Shown one piece after another: positions 8,435 to 16,719 of a DNA stretch of 64,000 bases. The notes beneath the pieces were generated by a model. That model was not told the origin of the DNA. It ran no database searches and worked only from the letters and a program-made list of their open reading frames with translations. Source of the stretch: Actinomadura rupiterrae. Its GTDB lineage: Bacteria; Actinomycetota; Actinomycetes; Streptosporangiales; Streptosporangiaceae. The position numbers and the translations under genes are program-made. Numbering within the stretch: the stretch's first letter is position 1; each line of letters begins with the position of its first letter. Location of the stretch: contig NZ_JAMZEA010000001.1 of assembly GCF_024172125.1 (NCBI RefSeq), forward strand, positions 124,001-188,000, in the 5' to 3' direction.

Positions 8435-8484
8435 GCCCGGATGCGTTCGCCGCGGGAACCGTCCCGCGGCGAACGCATCCGGGC
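8435..8484. terminator. Strong bidirectional terminator between convergent genes
   Basis: A perfect 23-bp stem (8435-8457 with 8462-8484) closes on the 4-base loop ACCG. It sits between the collagen-like gene ending at 8422 and the permease gene ending at 8492 on the other strand, so it can terminate both. Confidence 0.9.
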
Positions 8485-8491
8485 GCTTTGG

Positions 8492-9267
8492 TCAGCTTGC
8501 ACGGGGGCGGGTGTAGACGGTGCGGGCCCAGGCGTAGCCGGCGGCGGCGATGGCGGCGGACCAGGCCAGCGCGATGACCGGGTTGTGGCCGGCCGGCGTG
8601 CCGGTCAGGAGGCCGCGGACGGACTCGATGACCGGGGTGAACGGCTGGTACTCGGCGAACTGGCGAATACCGGCGGGCATGGACGCGGCGGGGGCGAAGG
8701 CGCTGCCGACGAAGGGCAGGAAGACGATCAGCATCGGGCCGTTGCTGGCCGCCTCCGGGGTGCCGGAGACGAGGCCGATCGCCACGGCGAGCCAGGTCAG
8801 GGCGAAGGTGAGGACGAGCAGGAGCGCGACCGCGGCGAGCCACGAGACCGGGTCGGTGGTCGGACGGTAACCGAGGACGACGGCGACGGCGATGACCGAC
8901 GCGGTGCTGGCGACGGTCGTGAACATGCTGTTGATGACGTGCGCGGCGAGGATCGAGCCGCGGGCGATGGGCATCGTGCGGAAGCGGTCGACGATCCCCT
9001 CGGTCATGTCGACGCAGACGGCGACGGCGGTGGCCATGCTGCCGGACGCGACGGCCATGACGATGATCCCGGGCGCGATGTAGTCGATGTAGCCGCCGTG
9101 GTGGCCGCTCGCGGCGGCGATCCCGGAGCCGAGGGTCCTGCCGAGGACGCCGACGAACAGCAGGAGCATGATGACCGGGCCGAAGACGGAGCCGATCGTC
9201 ATGGACGGGTAGCGGAGGGTGTGCCGCACGTTCCGGCGCAGCATGGTGGCGGTGTCGGTGAGCGCGT

Positions 9268-9271
<4 letters not shown>
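8492..9271 (-). CDS. ABC-2 type transporter permease, DrrB-like
   Basis: 259 aa with about six membrane segments and the ABC-2 permease pattern: an N-terminal helix after LRYPSMTIGSVFGP, EGIVDRFRTMPIARGSI in the coupling region, and GMPAG-like ASMPAGIRQFAEYQPFTPVI near the C-terminus, typical of DrrB/antibiotic exporters. Its ATG overlaps the end of the ATPase gene by 4 bp (ATGA), so the two make one exporter. The divergent MerR gene is the likely regulator. The substrate is unknown; hydrophobic drugs are typical of this family. Confidence 0.92.
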
Positions 9272-10251
<980 letters not shown>

Positions 10252-10266
10252 GGCACGATCGTCGGG

Positions 10267-10279
10267 CCCTGACGCAGGG
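10267..10279. promoter_or_regulatory. Dyad operator candidate between drrA-like gene and MerR gene
   Basis: CCCTG-acg-CAGGG is a perfect 5+5 dyad in the 61-bp divergent gap. On the minus strand it follows TTGACCTTGACC, which could be a -35-like element reading toward the exporter. MerR proteins typically bind dyads inside such promoters. Binding is inferred. Confidence 0.5.
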
Positions 10280-10312
10280 TCAAGGTCAAGCGCTTCTTCC
10301 GGAGGACTTCGA

Positions 10313-11077
10313 GTGCTGACGATCGGGCAGGTCGCGGAGTACCTGGGCGTGACGGTCCGGGCGATCCGCCACTACCACCAGCGGGGCCTCCTGCCCGAGC
10401 CCGAGCGCGACGCGTCGGGCTACCGGCGTTACGGGGCGGACATGGTCGTCCAGCTGGTGCGCATCCGGACGCTCTCGGACGCGGGCGTCCCGCTGGCGCG
10501 GATCGAGGAGCTGATGGGCGCGTCGCCGGCGGAGTTCGCGGCGTCCGTCGCGGCCATCGACGCCGACCTCAAGGACCAGATGGCCGAGCTGCGCCGGCGG
10601 CGGCGCGCGATCGCCGAGCTGTCGTCCGGCGACCGGCTGTTCGTCCCGGACGAGGTGGTCGTCCTGCTGGAGCGGCTGGCGGAGATCGGCCTCAGCGCGG
10701 AGGCGATGCGGACCGAGCGCGACAGCTGGATCCTGCTCGCCGCCCAGCACCCCGACCAGGTGCCGGGCTGGGCCGAGCAGAAGCGGAAGCTCTTCGAGAA
10801 CCCGGCGTTCCAGCGGATGTACCTGACCGCCGACGAGGCCGCCGCCTGGGACCGCGACGACCCGCGCCTCGAAGCGCTCGCCGACGAGGTCAACGCCTTC
10901 GGCGGCCTCCAGTCACCGGACGAGGGCGCCGAACCCATCCTCGCCCTGGACGCCCTGGTAGCCGTGACCCTGATGGCCGCGCAGACCGGCCGCCCGGTCC
11001 CAGCCTGGGAACGCCTGATCGAGCTCTGCAAGTCCCGCGCAACCGACGTCAGGGCGCGGCCAGAGCAGCCGCGATAG
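10313..11077 (+). CDS. MerR-family transcriptional regulator
   Basis: 254 aa. The GTG at 10313 (VLTIGQVAEYLGVTVRAIRH) is chosen because GGAGG lies seven bases upstream and the MerR HTH begins there. An in-frame upstream extension to 10250 would overlap the divergent ATPase start. The HTH is followed by the canonical HQRGLLPEPERDASGYRRYG. A dimer helix follows (about 80-115), then an all-helical C-terminal region of about 140 residues without a recognised ligand fold. It probably controls the divergent DrrAB-like exporter. Its last 29 bp overlap the opposite-strand SnoaL-like gene. Confidence 0.93.
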   Translation: MLTIGQVAEYLGVTVRAIRHYHQRGLLPEPERDASGYRRYGADMVVQLVRIRTLSDAGVPLARIEELMGASPAEFAASVAAIDADLKDQMAELRRRRRAIAELSSGDRLFVPDEVVVLLERLAEIGLSAEAMRTERDSWILLAAQHPDQVPGWAEQKRKLFENPAFQRMYLTADEAAAWDRDDPRLEALADEVNAFGGLQSPDEGAEPILALDALVAVTLMAAQTGRPVPAWERLIELCKSRATDVRARPEQPR

Positions 11078-11453
11078 CCGGAACGTTCTGGTACTCGCGC
11101 CACAGGACGATCTTGCCGTCGCGCGCCCGCAGGACGCCGATGAAGGCGGCCTCCGACTTGTGGCCCGTGGTGGTGACGGTGCCGCTCATGACGTACTCGA
11201 CCACGATCGTCCCGGGGTCGGCGGTCTCGTGCAGGGCGGTGACGCGAACGTCGTCGAAGCGGACCGGGAAGTCGGCGCGGCGGGGTTCGGCGTAGGCGAT
11301 GTAGGTGTCGCGGCCTTCGATGCGGGCCGGACGGCCGGGCGGCGCGAACGGGTTCTCGATGACGGCGTCCTCGGCGAGGAGGTCGCCGGTCAGACCGTCG
11401 CCCCTCAGCCAGCAGTCGCGCATCTGCTCGAACAGCTCTCGTGGACCGGGCAT
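11049..11453 (-). CDS. SnoaL/NTF2-like fold protein
   Basis: 134 aa starting MPGPRELFEQMRDCWLRGD. Cone-shaped NTF2-like fold cues are LLAEDAVIENPFAPPGRPARIEGRDTYIAY near the start and a C-terminal HKSEAAFIGVLRARDGKI strand pair. The ATG at 11453 is used although the frame is open to 11681, because the upstream part is the antisense of a TetR remnant. Members range from enzymes (polyketide cyclases, isomerases) to binding proteins, so I give no reaction. Its 3' end overlaps the MerR gene by 29 bp, tail to tail. Confidence 0.82.
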   Translation of the reverse strand: MPGPRELFEQMRDCWLRGDGLTGDLLAEDAVIENPFAPPGRPARIEGRDTYIAYAEPRRADFPVRFDDVRVTALHETADPGTIVVEYVMSGTVTTTGHKSEAAFIGVLRARDGKIVLWREYQNVPAIAAALAAP

Positions 11454-11655
11454 GGACTCGGTGCGGATGCTGGAGGGGAAAGTGGAGCGGCTCCTCGTGC
11501 GCGCGCAGGAAGCCGGGGCAGTGCGGAGCGACGTCCGCGTGGATGAGGTGCTCGTCCTTTTGGCCTCGACAAGCCAAGCGGCGCTGCATCCCGGGTGGTC
11601 TCCGGATCTGCAGCGCCGCACGCTGGTCACGGTCTTCCGGGGTCTGTCCCCGTAG
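11452..11655 (+). pseudogene. 3' remnant of a TetR-family regulator gene
   Basis: This plus-strand frame reads MDSVRMLEG, then VERLLVRAQEAGAVRSDV, then VDEVLVLLASTSQ, then a Trp-containing segment and a stop at 11655. That is the usual ending of a TetR C-terminal domain (RAQ.AGAVR.DV...DL..L). No HTH-coding sequence precedes it: the upstream DNA is occupied on the other strand by the SnoaL-like gene, whose start codon meets the remnant's first ATG. I infer a truncated gene whose 5' half was lost or replaced. Confidence 0.6.
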
Positions 11656-11677
11656 GACGCCGGGCCCGGACATCGGC

Positions 11678-12886
11678 TCATCGGGTCGTGAGGCGTTCTA
11701 GGGACCAGGAGACGAGCATCCCGGCGGAGAGGGCCGCGCCGAGGATCGCGACGGACGGCCAGCCTCCGTGCGTCCAGGCGAGGGACGCGAGGGCCGAGCC
11801 GAGCGCGCCGCCGACGAAGTTGCCGGTCATGAAGGCCGAGTTGATGCGGTTGCGGGCCTCGGGCTGGAGCGCGTAGACGACGTGCTGGTTGCTGATCAGC
11901 AGGGCCTGCTGGGCGAGGTCGAGGACGATGATGCCGACGATCAGCCAGGCCAGGGAGTGCCCGCCGAGCGCGAGGGGCAGCCAGGCGACGAGGTAGATGA
12001 CGGCGGCGGCGCCGGTCACGCGGTGGACGTGGCCGCGGTCGGCGAGGCGTCCGGCGACGTTCGCGACGACCGAGCCGAGCGCGCCGAACAGCCCCATCAG
12101 GCCGATCGCGCCCTCGCTCCAGTTGTAGGGGCCGCCGGAGAGCAGGAAGGTCAGGGACGTCCAGAGGGCGGAGAAGGCCGCGAAGGACAGCGCGCCGAGC
12201 ACCATCCGCCAGCGCAGGACGGGCTCCTCGCGGATCAGCGTCGCGATCGAGCCGAGCAGCTTCGGGTAGCGCATCCCGGCCGGGGTGTGCAGGGTCGGCA
12301 GGGCGCGGCGGAGCAGGACGGCCATCAGCAGCATCAGCCCGGCCTGCACCCAGTAGACCGTCCGCCAGCCGCCGAGTTCGGCGAGCGCGCCGGAGACGGT
12401 GCGGGCGAGCAGGACGCCGAGGAGCAGGCCCATCATCACGGTGCCGACGACGCGTCCGCGCTCGGCGGGGGCGGCGAGGGACGCGGCGAACGGCACGACG
12501 ACCTGGGCGGCGACCGAGGTCAGCGCGGTCAGGGCCGTCCCGGCGAGGAGCACGGCGCCGTTCGGGGCGAGCGCGGAGATCAGCAGGAACCCGGCGGTGA
12601 GGACGTAGAGGGAGACCGAGAGCCGGCGGCGTTCGACCAGGTCACCGAGCGGGACGAGGAGGAACAGGCCGATGCCGTAGCCGACCTGGGCGGCGGTGAC
12701 GATCAGCCCGGCCATCCCGGTGCCGAGTCCGAGGGAGCCGCCGATGAGGTGGAGCAGGGGTTGCGGGAGGTAGTTGGACGCGACCGTGAGGCCGGTCGCC
12801 ACCGCCATCAGGGGCAGCAGCCCGCGCCGGAGCCCGGAGCCCTCCGCCGCCGCCTGCCGGACGGGTCGCTGAGTCATGATCGCCAT
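11678..12886 (-). CDS. Major facilitator superfamily transporter
   Basis: About 402 aa with 12 predicted membrane segments. The loop 2-3 region reads GDLVERRRLSV, near the MFS signature, and the first helices contain GLTVASNYLPQPLL, a pattern found in YnfM/drug-efflux-type MFS proteins. The start is ATG 12886 (MAIMTQRP; ATG 12877 also possible); the longer frame to 12937 would run into the operator. It is divergent from a LysR gene and very likely its target. The substrate is unknown. Confidence 0.92.
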   Translation of the reverse strand: MAIMTQRPVRQAAAEGSGLRRGLLPLMAVATGLTVASNYLPQPLLHLIGGSLGLGTGMAGLIVTAAQVGYGIGLFLLVPLGDLVERRRLSVSLYVLTAGFLLISALAPNGAVLLAGTALTALTSVAAQVVVPFAASLAAPAERGRVVGTVMMGLLLGVLLARTVSGALAELGGWRTVYWVQAGLMLLMAVLLRRALPTLHTPAGMRYPKLLGSIATLIREEPVLRWRMVLGALSFAAFSALWTSLTFLLSGGPYNWSEGAIGLMGLFGALGSVVANVAGRLADRGHVHRVTGAAAVIYLVAWLPLALGGHSLAWLIVGIIVLDLAQQALLISNQHVVYALQPEARNRINSAFMTGNFVGGALGSALASLAWTHGGWPSVAILGAALSAGMLVSWSLERLTTR

Positions 12887-12935
12887 GCCAGAAGGATGCG
12901 TCCGGACCCATCGATGAGTCCAACGCATTCTTTTC

Positions 12936-12968
12936 ATCCGATTGATCGCGGATGTAGATTGATCGGAT
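12936..12968. promoter_or_regulatory. LysR-type operator between MFS and LysR genes
   Basis: ATCCGAT (12936-12942) and ATCGGAT (12962-12968) form a 7-bp inverted repeat. Inside it, GATTGATC occurs twice as a direct repeat (12940-12947 and 12957-12964). The second arm overlaps the LysR start codon, as expected for autorepression. Confidence 0.65.
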
Positions 12969-13839
12969 GGATCTGCAGCAGATGCGCTACGTCGTCGCGG
13001 TCGCCGAGGAGGGCGGCTTCACCCGGGCGGCGCAGCGCTGCCGGGTCGTCCAGTCGGCGCTGTCACACCAGGTCGCGCGGCTGGAGCGGGAGCTCGGCGC
13101 GCGGCTGTTCGAGCGGACGAGCCGGCACGTCCAGCTGACGCCCGCCGGGGAGGCGTTCCTCCCGGCCGCGCGGCAGGCCCTGGACGCGGCGGAGCGCGCC
13201 CGCGCCGAGGTCGCGGCGGCGTCCGGCGAGATCCGCGGGCGGCTCGCGATCGGCGCGATCACCACCGTCACCGCCGTGGACCTCCCGGCGCTGCTCAAGC
13301 AGTACCGCGAACAGTACCCACAGGTCAGGATCACGCTGCGGGCGGGCATCAGCGAGGAGCTGATCGACCAGGTCCGGGACGGCTCGCTCGACCTCGGCTT
13401 CCTCGGCCTGCTGCCCGGCGCCGTCCCGAAGGGCGTGAGCGACCGGGAGCTGCTGCGCGGCAACCTCGTCGCGGTCGTCCCGCCCGGCCACCGCCTCGCC
13501 GACAAGGAGGAGACGGACCTGGCGTGCCTGGCGGACGAGACGTTCGTCGACTTCGCCGCCGGGACGATCGGCCGCTCGCAGTCCGACCAGGCGTTCGCGG
13601 CGGCGGACGTCCAGCGCGACGTCGCCTTCGAGGTCACCACGACCGAGTTCATCGTCGAGATCATCCGGCAGGGGCTCGCGGTCGGGATGCTCCCGGCGAA
13701 CTACGCGCACCGGCTGCAGGGCGTCCGCACCCTCTGCGTCCGGGACGCCCCGGGCCGCGTGGAACGCCTGATCTGGTCCCGCCACCGCCCGAGCCCGCCC
13801 GCCGCCGCCTTCCTCAAGTTCCTCGACGCGCCGGTGTAG
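12967..13839 (+). CDS. LysR-family transcriptional regulator
   Basis: 290 aa. A classical N-terminal LysR HTH (MDLQQMRYVVAVAEEGGFTR, SALSHQVARLERELGARLFE, then LTPAGEAFLPAARQ) is followed by a periplasmic-binding-type effector domain from about residue 90. The start ATG at 12967 sits within the inverted repeat shared with the divergent MFS gene. It probably controls that transporter and itself. The effector is unknown. Confidence 0.95.
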   Translation: MDLQQMRYVVAVAEEGGFTRAAQRCRVVQSALSHQVARLERELGARLFERTSRHVQLTPAGEAFLPAARQALDAAERARAEVAAASGEIRGRLAIGAITTVTAVDLPALLKQYREQYPQVRITLRAGISEELIDQVRDGSLDLGFLGLLPGAVPKGVSDRELLRGNLVAVVPPGHRLADKEETDLACLADETFVDFAAGTIGRSQSDQAFAAADVQRDVAFEVTTTEFIVEIIRQGLAVGMLPANYAHRLQGVRTLCVRDAPGRVERLIWSRHRPSPPAAAFLKFLDAPV

Positions 13840-13861
13840 GGATCTCAGCCTGCGGCGGGGA

Positions 13862-14545
13862 CTACGTTCCGCCGCCCGGGACGATCAGGCCGGATTCGTA
13901 GGCGGCGATCACGGCCTGGGTGCGGTCGCGCAGGCCGAGCTTGCCGAGGATGCGGCTGACGTGCGTCTTCACGGTCTCCTCGCTGACCACGAGCAGCGCG
14001 GCGATCTCAGGGTTGGACAGGCCCTCGGCCATCGCGCGCAGCACCTCGGTCTCGCGCGGGGTGAGTGCGCCGAGCGCGGACGGCGTCGTTCTGGCGCGGT
14101 TCCGGCTCTGGCTCTGGCTCCGGCTTCGTGCGAACTCCTCGATGAGGCGGCGGGTGACGCCGGGCGCGAGCAGCGCGTCCCCGGCGGCGACGATCCGGAC
14201 GGCCTCGAAGAGCCTTTCGGCCGTGACGTCCTTGAGCAGGAACCCGCTGGCGCCGGCCGCGAGCGCGTCGTACACGTACTCGTCCAGCTCGAACGTGGTG
14301 AGGATGAGGACGCGCGGGGTGCGCTCGGCGGCGCGGAGGCGCTCGGTCGCCTCGATGCCGTCCATTCCGGGCATGCGGACGTCCATCAGGACGACGTCCG
14401 GATCCAGCTCCGCGCACAGCCGGACGGCCTCGGAGCCGTCCGCGGCCGTCCCGACGACGGTGAAGTCCGGCTGCGTGCCGAGCAGCGCCGCGTACCCGGA
14501 CCGGACGATCTCGTGGTCGTCCGCGACGACGATCGTGACGCTCAT
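13862..14545 (-). CDS. Two-component response regulator, NarL/LuxR type
   Basis: 227 aa. Receiver domain 1-120 with acidic pocket D9/D10, phospho-acceptor D55 (VVLMDVRMPGMDG) and K105 (GFLLKDV). A Ser/Arg/Gln linker (about 140-152, imperfect SRSQSQSR repeats) precedes a LuxR HTH (LTPRETEVLRAMAEGLSNPE, then SEETVKTHVSRILGKLGLRD). Its ATG overlaps the end of the kinase gene by 4 bp. The paired 16-bp sites at 15701 and 15746, upstream of the ABC operon, are candidate targets. Confidence 0.95.
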   Translation of the reverse strand: MSVTIVVADDHEIVRSGYAALLGTQPDFTVVGTAADGSEAVRLCAELDPDVVLMDVRMPGMDGIEATERLRAAERTPRVLILTTFELDEYVYDALAAGASGFLLKDVTAERLFEAVRIVAAGDALLAPGVTRRLIEEFARSRSQSQSRNRARTTPSALGALTPRETEVLRAMAEGLSNPEIAALLVVSEETVKTHVSRILGKLGLRDRTQAVIAAYESGLIVPGGGT

Positions 14546-15645
14546 GCCGGGCTTCCCGACCGGGCGGGCAGGGTCGCCTCGATGAGGAAGCCGCCGCCGG
14601 GAGCGGGGCCGATGTGCAGGTCGCCGCCCACGGTCGCGGCGCGTTCGCGCATGCCGAGCAGGCCGTGCGCGTCGGGCCGGATGTCGTCGCGCGGCCCCGG
14701 CCCGAGGTCGCGGACGCGCAGCCGGAGACCGTTCGCCTCGTAGTGCAGCTCGATGTCCACGGCCGTTCCGGGCGCGTGGCGGCGGGCGTTCGTGAGGGCC
14801 TCCTGGACGATCCGGTACGCGGTGAGTTCGACGCCCGGATCGAGTTCGGCGACCGGCCCGCTGACGATGAGGCGGACGGCCGAGCCGGTCGTGGCCCGCG
14901 TCTCGGCCACGAGGTCGACGAGCTGGGCGAGGCCGGGCTGGGGCTGGCGGGCCTGCTGCGTCCCGCCCGCGTCCTCGCGCAGGACGCCGAGCAGGCGGCG
15001 CATCTCGGTGAGCGCGGTGCGCGCGGTGTCACCAATGCTGAGCAGGCGTTTCGCGCCGTCCGCGGGCATCCCGGGGGTGGCGAGCCGGGCGGTCTCGGCC
15101 TGCACGGCGATCATCGAGATGTGGTGCGCGACGACGTCGTGCAGCTCGCGCGCGATCCGGGCGCGCTCGCTCTTGGCGGTGTTCTCCAGCAGCGTCGCGC
15201 CGATCGTCTGCTCGGCGGCGCTCTGCCGTTCGGCCTGCGTGCGCGCCCACCGGACGATCCCGGCCCCGGCCGCGACGGGCGCGAGGACAGCCGCCGCGCG
15301 CGCGATCGCGCCGGGCTGCGGCAGCAGGGCGGCGATGGCGAACGGCACGATGAACGCGGCGGCGAGCGTGTACGCCCCGTCCCGTCCGACCAGGTAGAGG
15401 ACGACGAGCAGCGCCGCGCATCCCGCGAAGGTGAACCCGCCGAGGGCCGCGAGCGAGGTCGCGCAGGCGGCCGTGACCGCTCCCGCCGCGAGCCAGACGT
15501 GCGGGAGCAGCAGCGGCAGCGTCGTGAACAGGCACAGCAAAAGCCCGTACGGGAGCAGCACGTTCGCGTCCCGGACGGTCTGCTCCGCGACGGCACAGAC
15601 CGCCAGCACCACCCCGATCACGACACGTTCCCGCACGTCGGCCAT
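14542..15645 (-). CDS. Sensor histidine kinase, NarX/DesK-like (HisKA_3)
   Basis: 367 aa. The N-terminal half has about five or six membrane helices (residues 5-130). Then come a dimerisation domain with phospho-acceptor H169 (ARELHDVVAHHIS) and a C-terminal HATPase with LTAYRIVQEALTNARRHAPG as N box and DAHGLLGMRERA as G box. It is co-transcribed with the response regulator. The lack of a large extracellular loop suggests sensing within the membrane or cell envelope. Its neighbour across the 150-bp gap is an ABC transporter operon, a common partner of this kinase type. Confidence 0.94.
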   Translation of the reverse strand: MADVRERVVIGVVLAVCAVAEQTVRDANVLLPYGLLLCLFTTLPLLLPHVWLAAGAVTAACATSLAALGGFTFAGCAALLVVLYLVGRDGAYTLAAAFIVPFAIAALLPQPGAIARAAAVLAPVAAGAGIVRWARTQAERQSAAEQTIGATLLENTAKSERARIARELHDVVAHHISMIAVQAETARLATPGMPADGAKRLLSIGDTARTALTEMRRLLGVLREDAGGTQQARQPQPGLAQLVDLVAETRATTGSAVRLIVSGPVAELDPGVELTAYRIVQEALTNARRHAPGTAVDIELHYEANGLRLRVRDLGPGPRDDIRPDAHGLLGMRERAATVGGDLHIGPAPGGGFLIEATLPARSGSPA

Positions 15646-15700
15646 CTTCCCGAGGTTTCCGGCATCCCGCCATCACTCGCGTGAGGGACCCCGGCGCGTC

Positions 15701-15761
15701 CCTCACGTGGGGGACGGAGGGCTCGGGGTGGTGACTGCCAAGACCCCTCACGTGGGGGACG
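15701..15761. promoter_or_regulatory. Repeated 16-bp sites upstream of the ABC operon
   Basis: CCTCACGTGGGGGACG occurs exactly twice, at 15701-15716 and 15746-15761 (45 bp apart, about four helical turns). A related inverted copy GCGTGAGGGAC lies near 15679. Each centres on CACGTG. They lie between the kinase start (15645) and the ABC ATPase start (15796), the expected place for a response-regulator operator. Confidence 0.65.
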
Positions 15762-15795
15762 CGCCGTCTATGGGGCCGCGCCTAGCGTCCTGGGC

Positions 15796-16719
15796 ATGGA
15801 GATAGAAGTCGAGGGCCTGCGCAAACGCTATGGCCCGGTGAACGCGCTGGACGGCGTGTCGTTCACCGTCCGGGCCGGGATGGTGACCGGGTTCGTCGGC
15901 CCGAACGGCGCGGGCAAGTCCACGACGATGCGGATCGTCCTCGGCCTGGACGCGGCGGACGGCGGACGGGCGCTCGTCGGGGGCCGCTCGTACCGGTCGC
16001 TGCGCGATCCGCTGCGCGCGGTCGGCGCGATGCTGGACGCGTCGTCGGCGCACCCCGGTCGGCGCGGACGCGATCACCTGCGCTGGATCGCGCACTCCGC
16101 CGGGCTTCCGGCGCGCCGCCTGGACGAGGTGCTGGCGATCGTCGGCCTGTCCGAAAGCGCCGCGAAGCGCCGCGTCGGCGGGTACTCGCTCGGCATGCGC
16201 CAGCGCCTCGGGATCGCGGCGGCGCTGCTCGGTGATCCGGAAGTGCTGATGCTGGACGAACCGGTCAACGGCCTCGACCCGGAGGGCATCGTCTGGATCC
16301 GCGGGCTGCTGAAGTCGCTGGCCGCCGAGGGCCGGGCCGTCCTGGTGTCCAGCCACCTGATGGGCGAGCTGGAGGGCACCGCGGACCGCCTCGTCGTGAT
16401 CGGCCGCGGCCGGATCATCGCGGACACGAGCGTCCCGGAGCTGCTGGAGGCGGCGTCCGGCGGCCGGGTCGCGCTGCGGACCAGCGCGCCCGCCGACGCG
16501 ATGGCCGTGCTCAGCCGCGCGGGCGGCACCGTCGCGTCGGTCGGCGCGGACGCGCTGACCGTGTCCGGCCTGGACGCCCAGTCGACCGTGGCCGCGCTGA
16601 GCGCGGGACGCGTCCCGTTCTCCGAGATCAGCGCGCACCGCGCGACGCTGGAGGAGGCGTACATGGAGCTGACGCGCGACGCGACCGAGTTCCACGCGCA
16701 GGCGGGAGGCGTGGCATGA
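15796..16719 (+). CDS. ABC transporter ATP-binding protein (BcrA/CcmA type)
   Basis: 307 aa. Walker A GPNGAGKSTTM, signature-like YSLGMRQRLGIA and Walker B VLMLDEPVNGLDPEG. The N-terminal YGPVNALDGVSFTVRAGMV is typical of bacitracin or lantibiotic-type exporters. The C-terminal ~80 residues carry the usual accessory domain. It overlaps the first permease gene by 4 bp. With two permeases following and a NarL-type two-component system in front, an envelope-stress or antimicrobial-resistance exporter is the likely role (inference). Confidence 0.94.
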   Translation: MEIEVEGLRKRYGPVNALDGVSFTVRAGMVTGFVGPNGAGKSTTMRIVLGLDAADGGRALVGGRSYRSLRDPLRAVGAMLDASSAHPGRRGRDHLRWIAHSAGLPARRLDEVLAIVGLSESAAKRRVGGYSLGMRQRLGIAAALLGDPEVLMLDEPVNGLDPEGIVWIRGLLKSLAAEGRAVLVSSHLMGELEGTADRLVVIGRGRIIADTSVPELLEAASGGRVALRTSAPADAMAVLSRAGGTVASVGADALTVSGLDAQSTVAALSAGRVPFSEISAHRATLEEAYMELTRDATEFHAQAGGVA

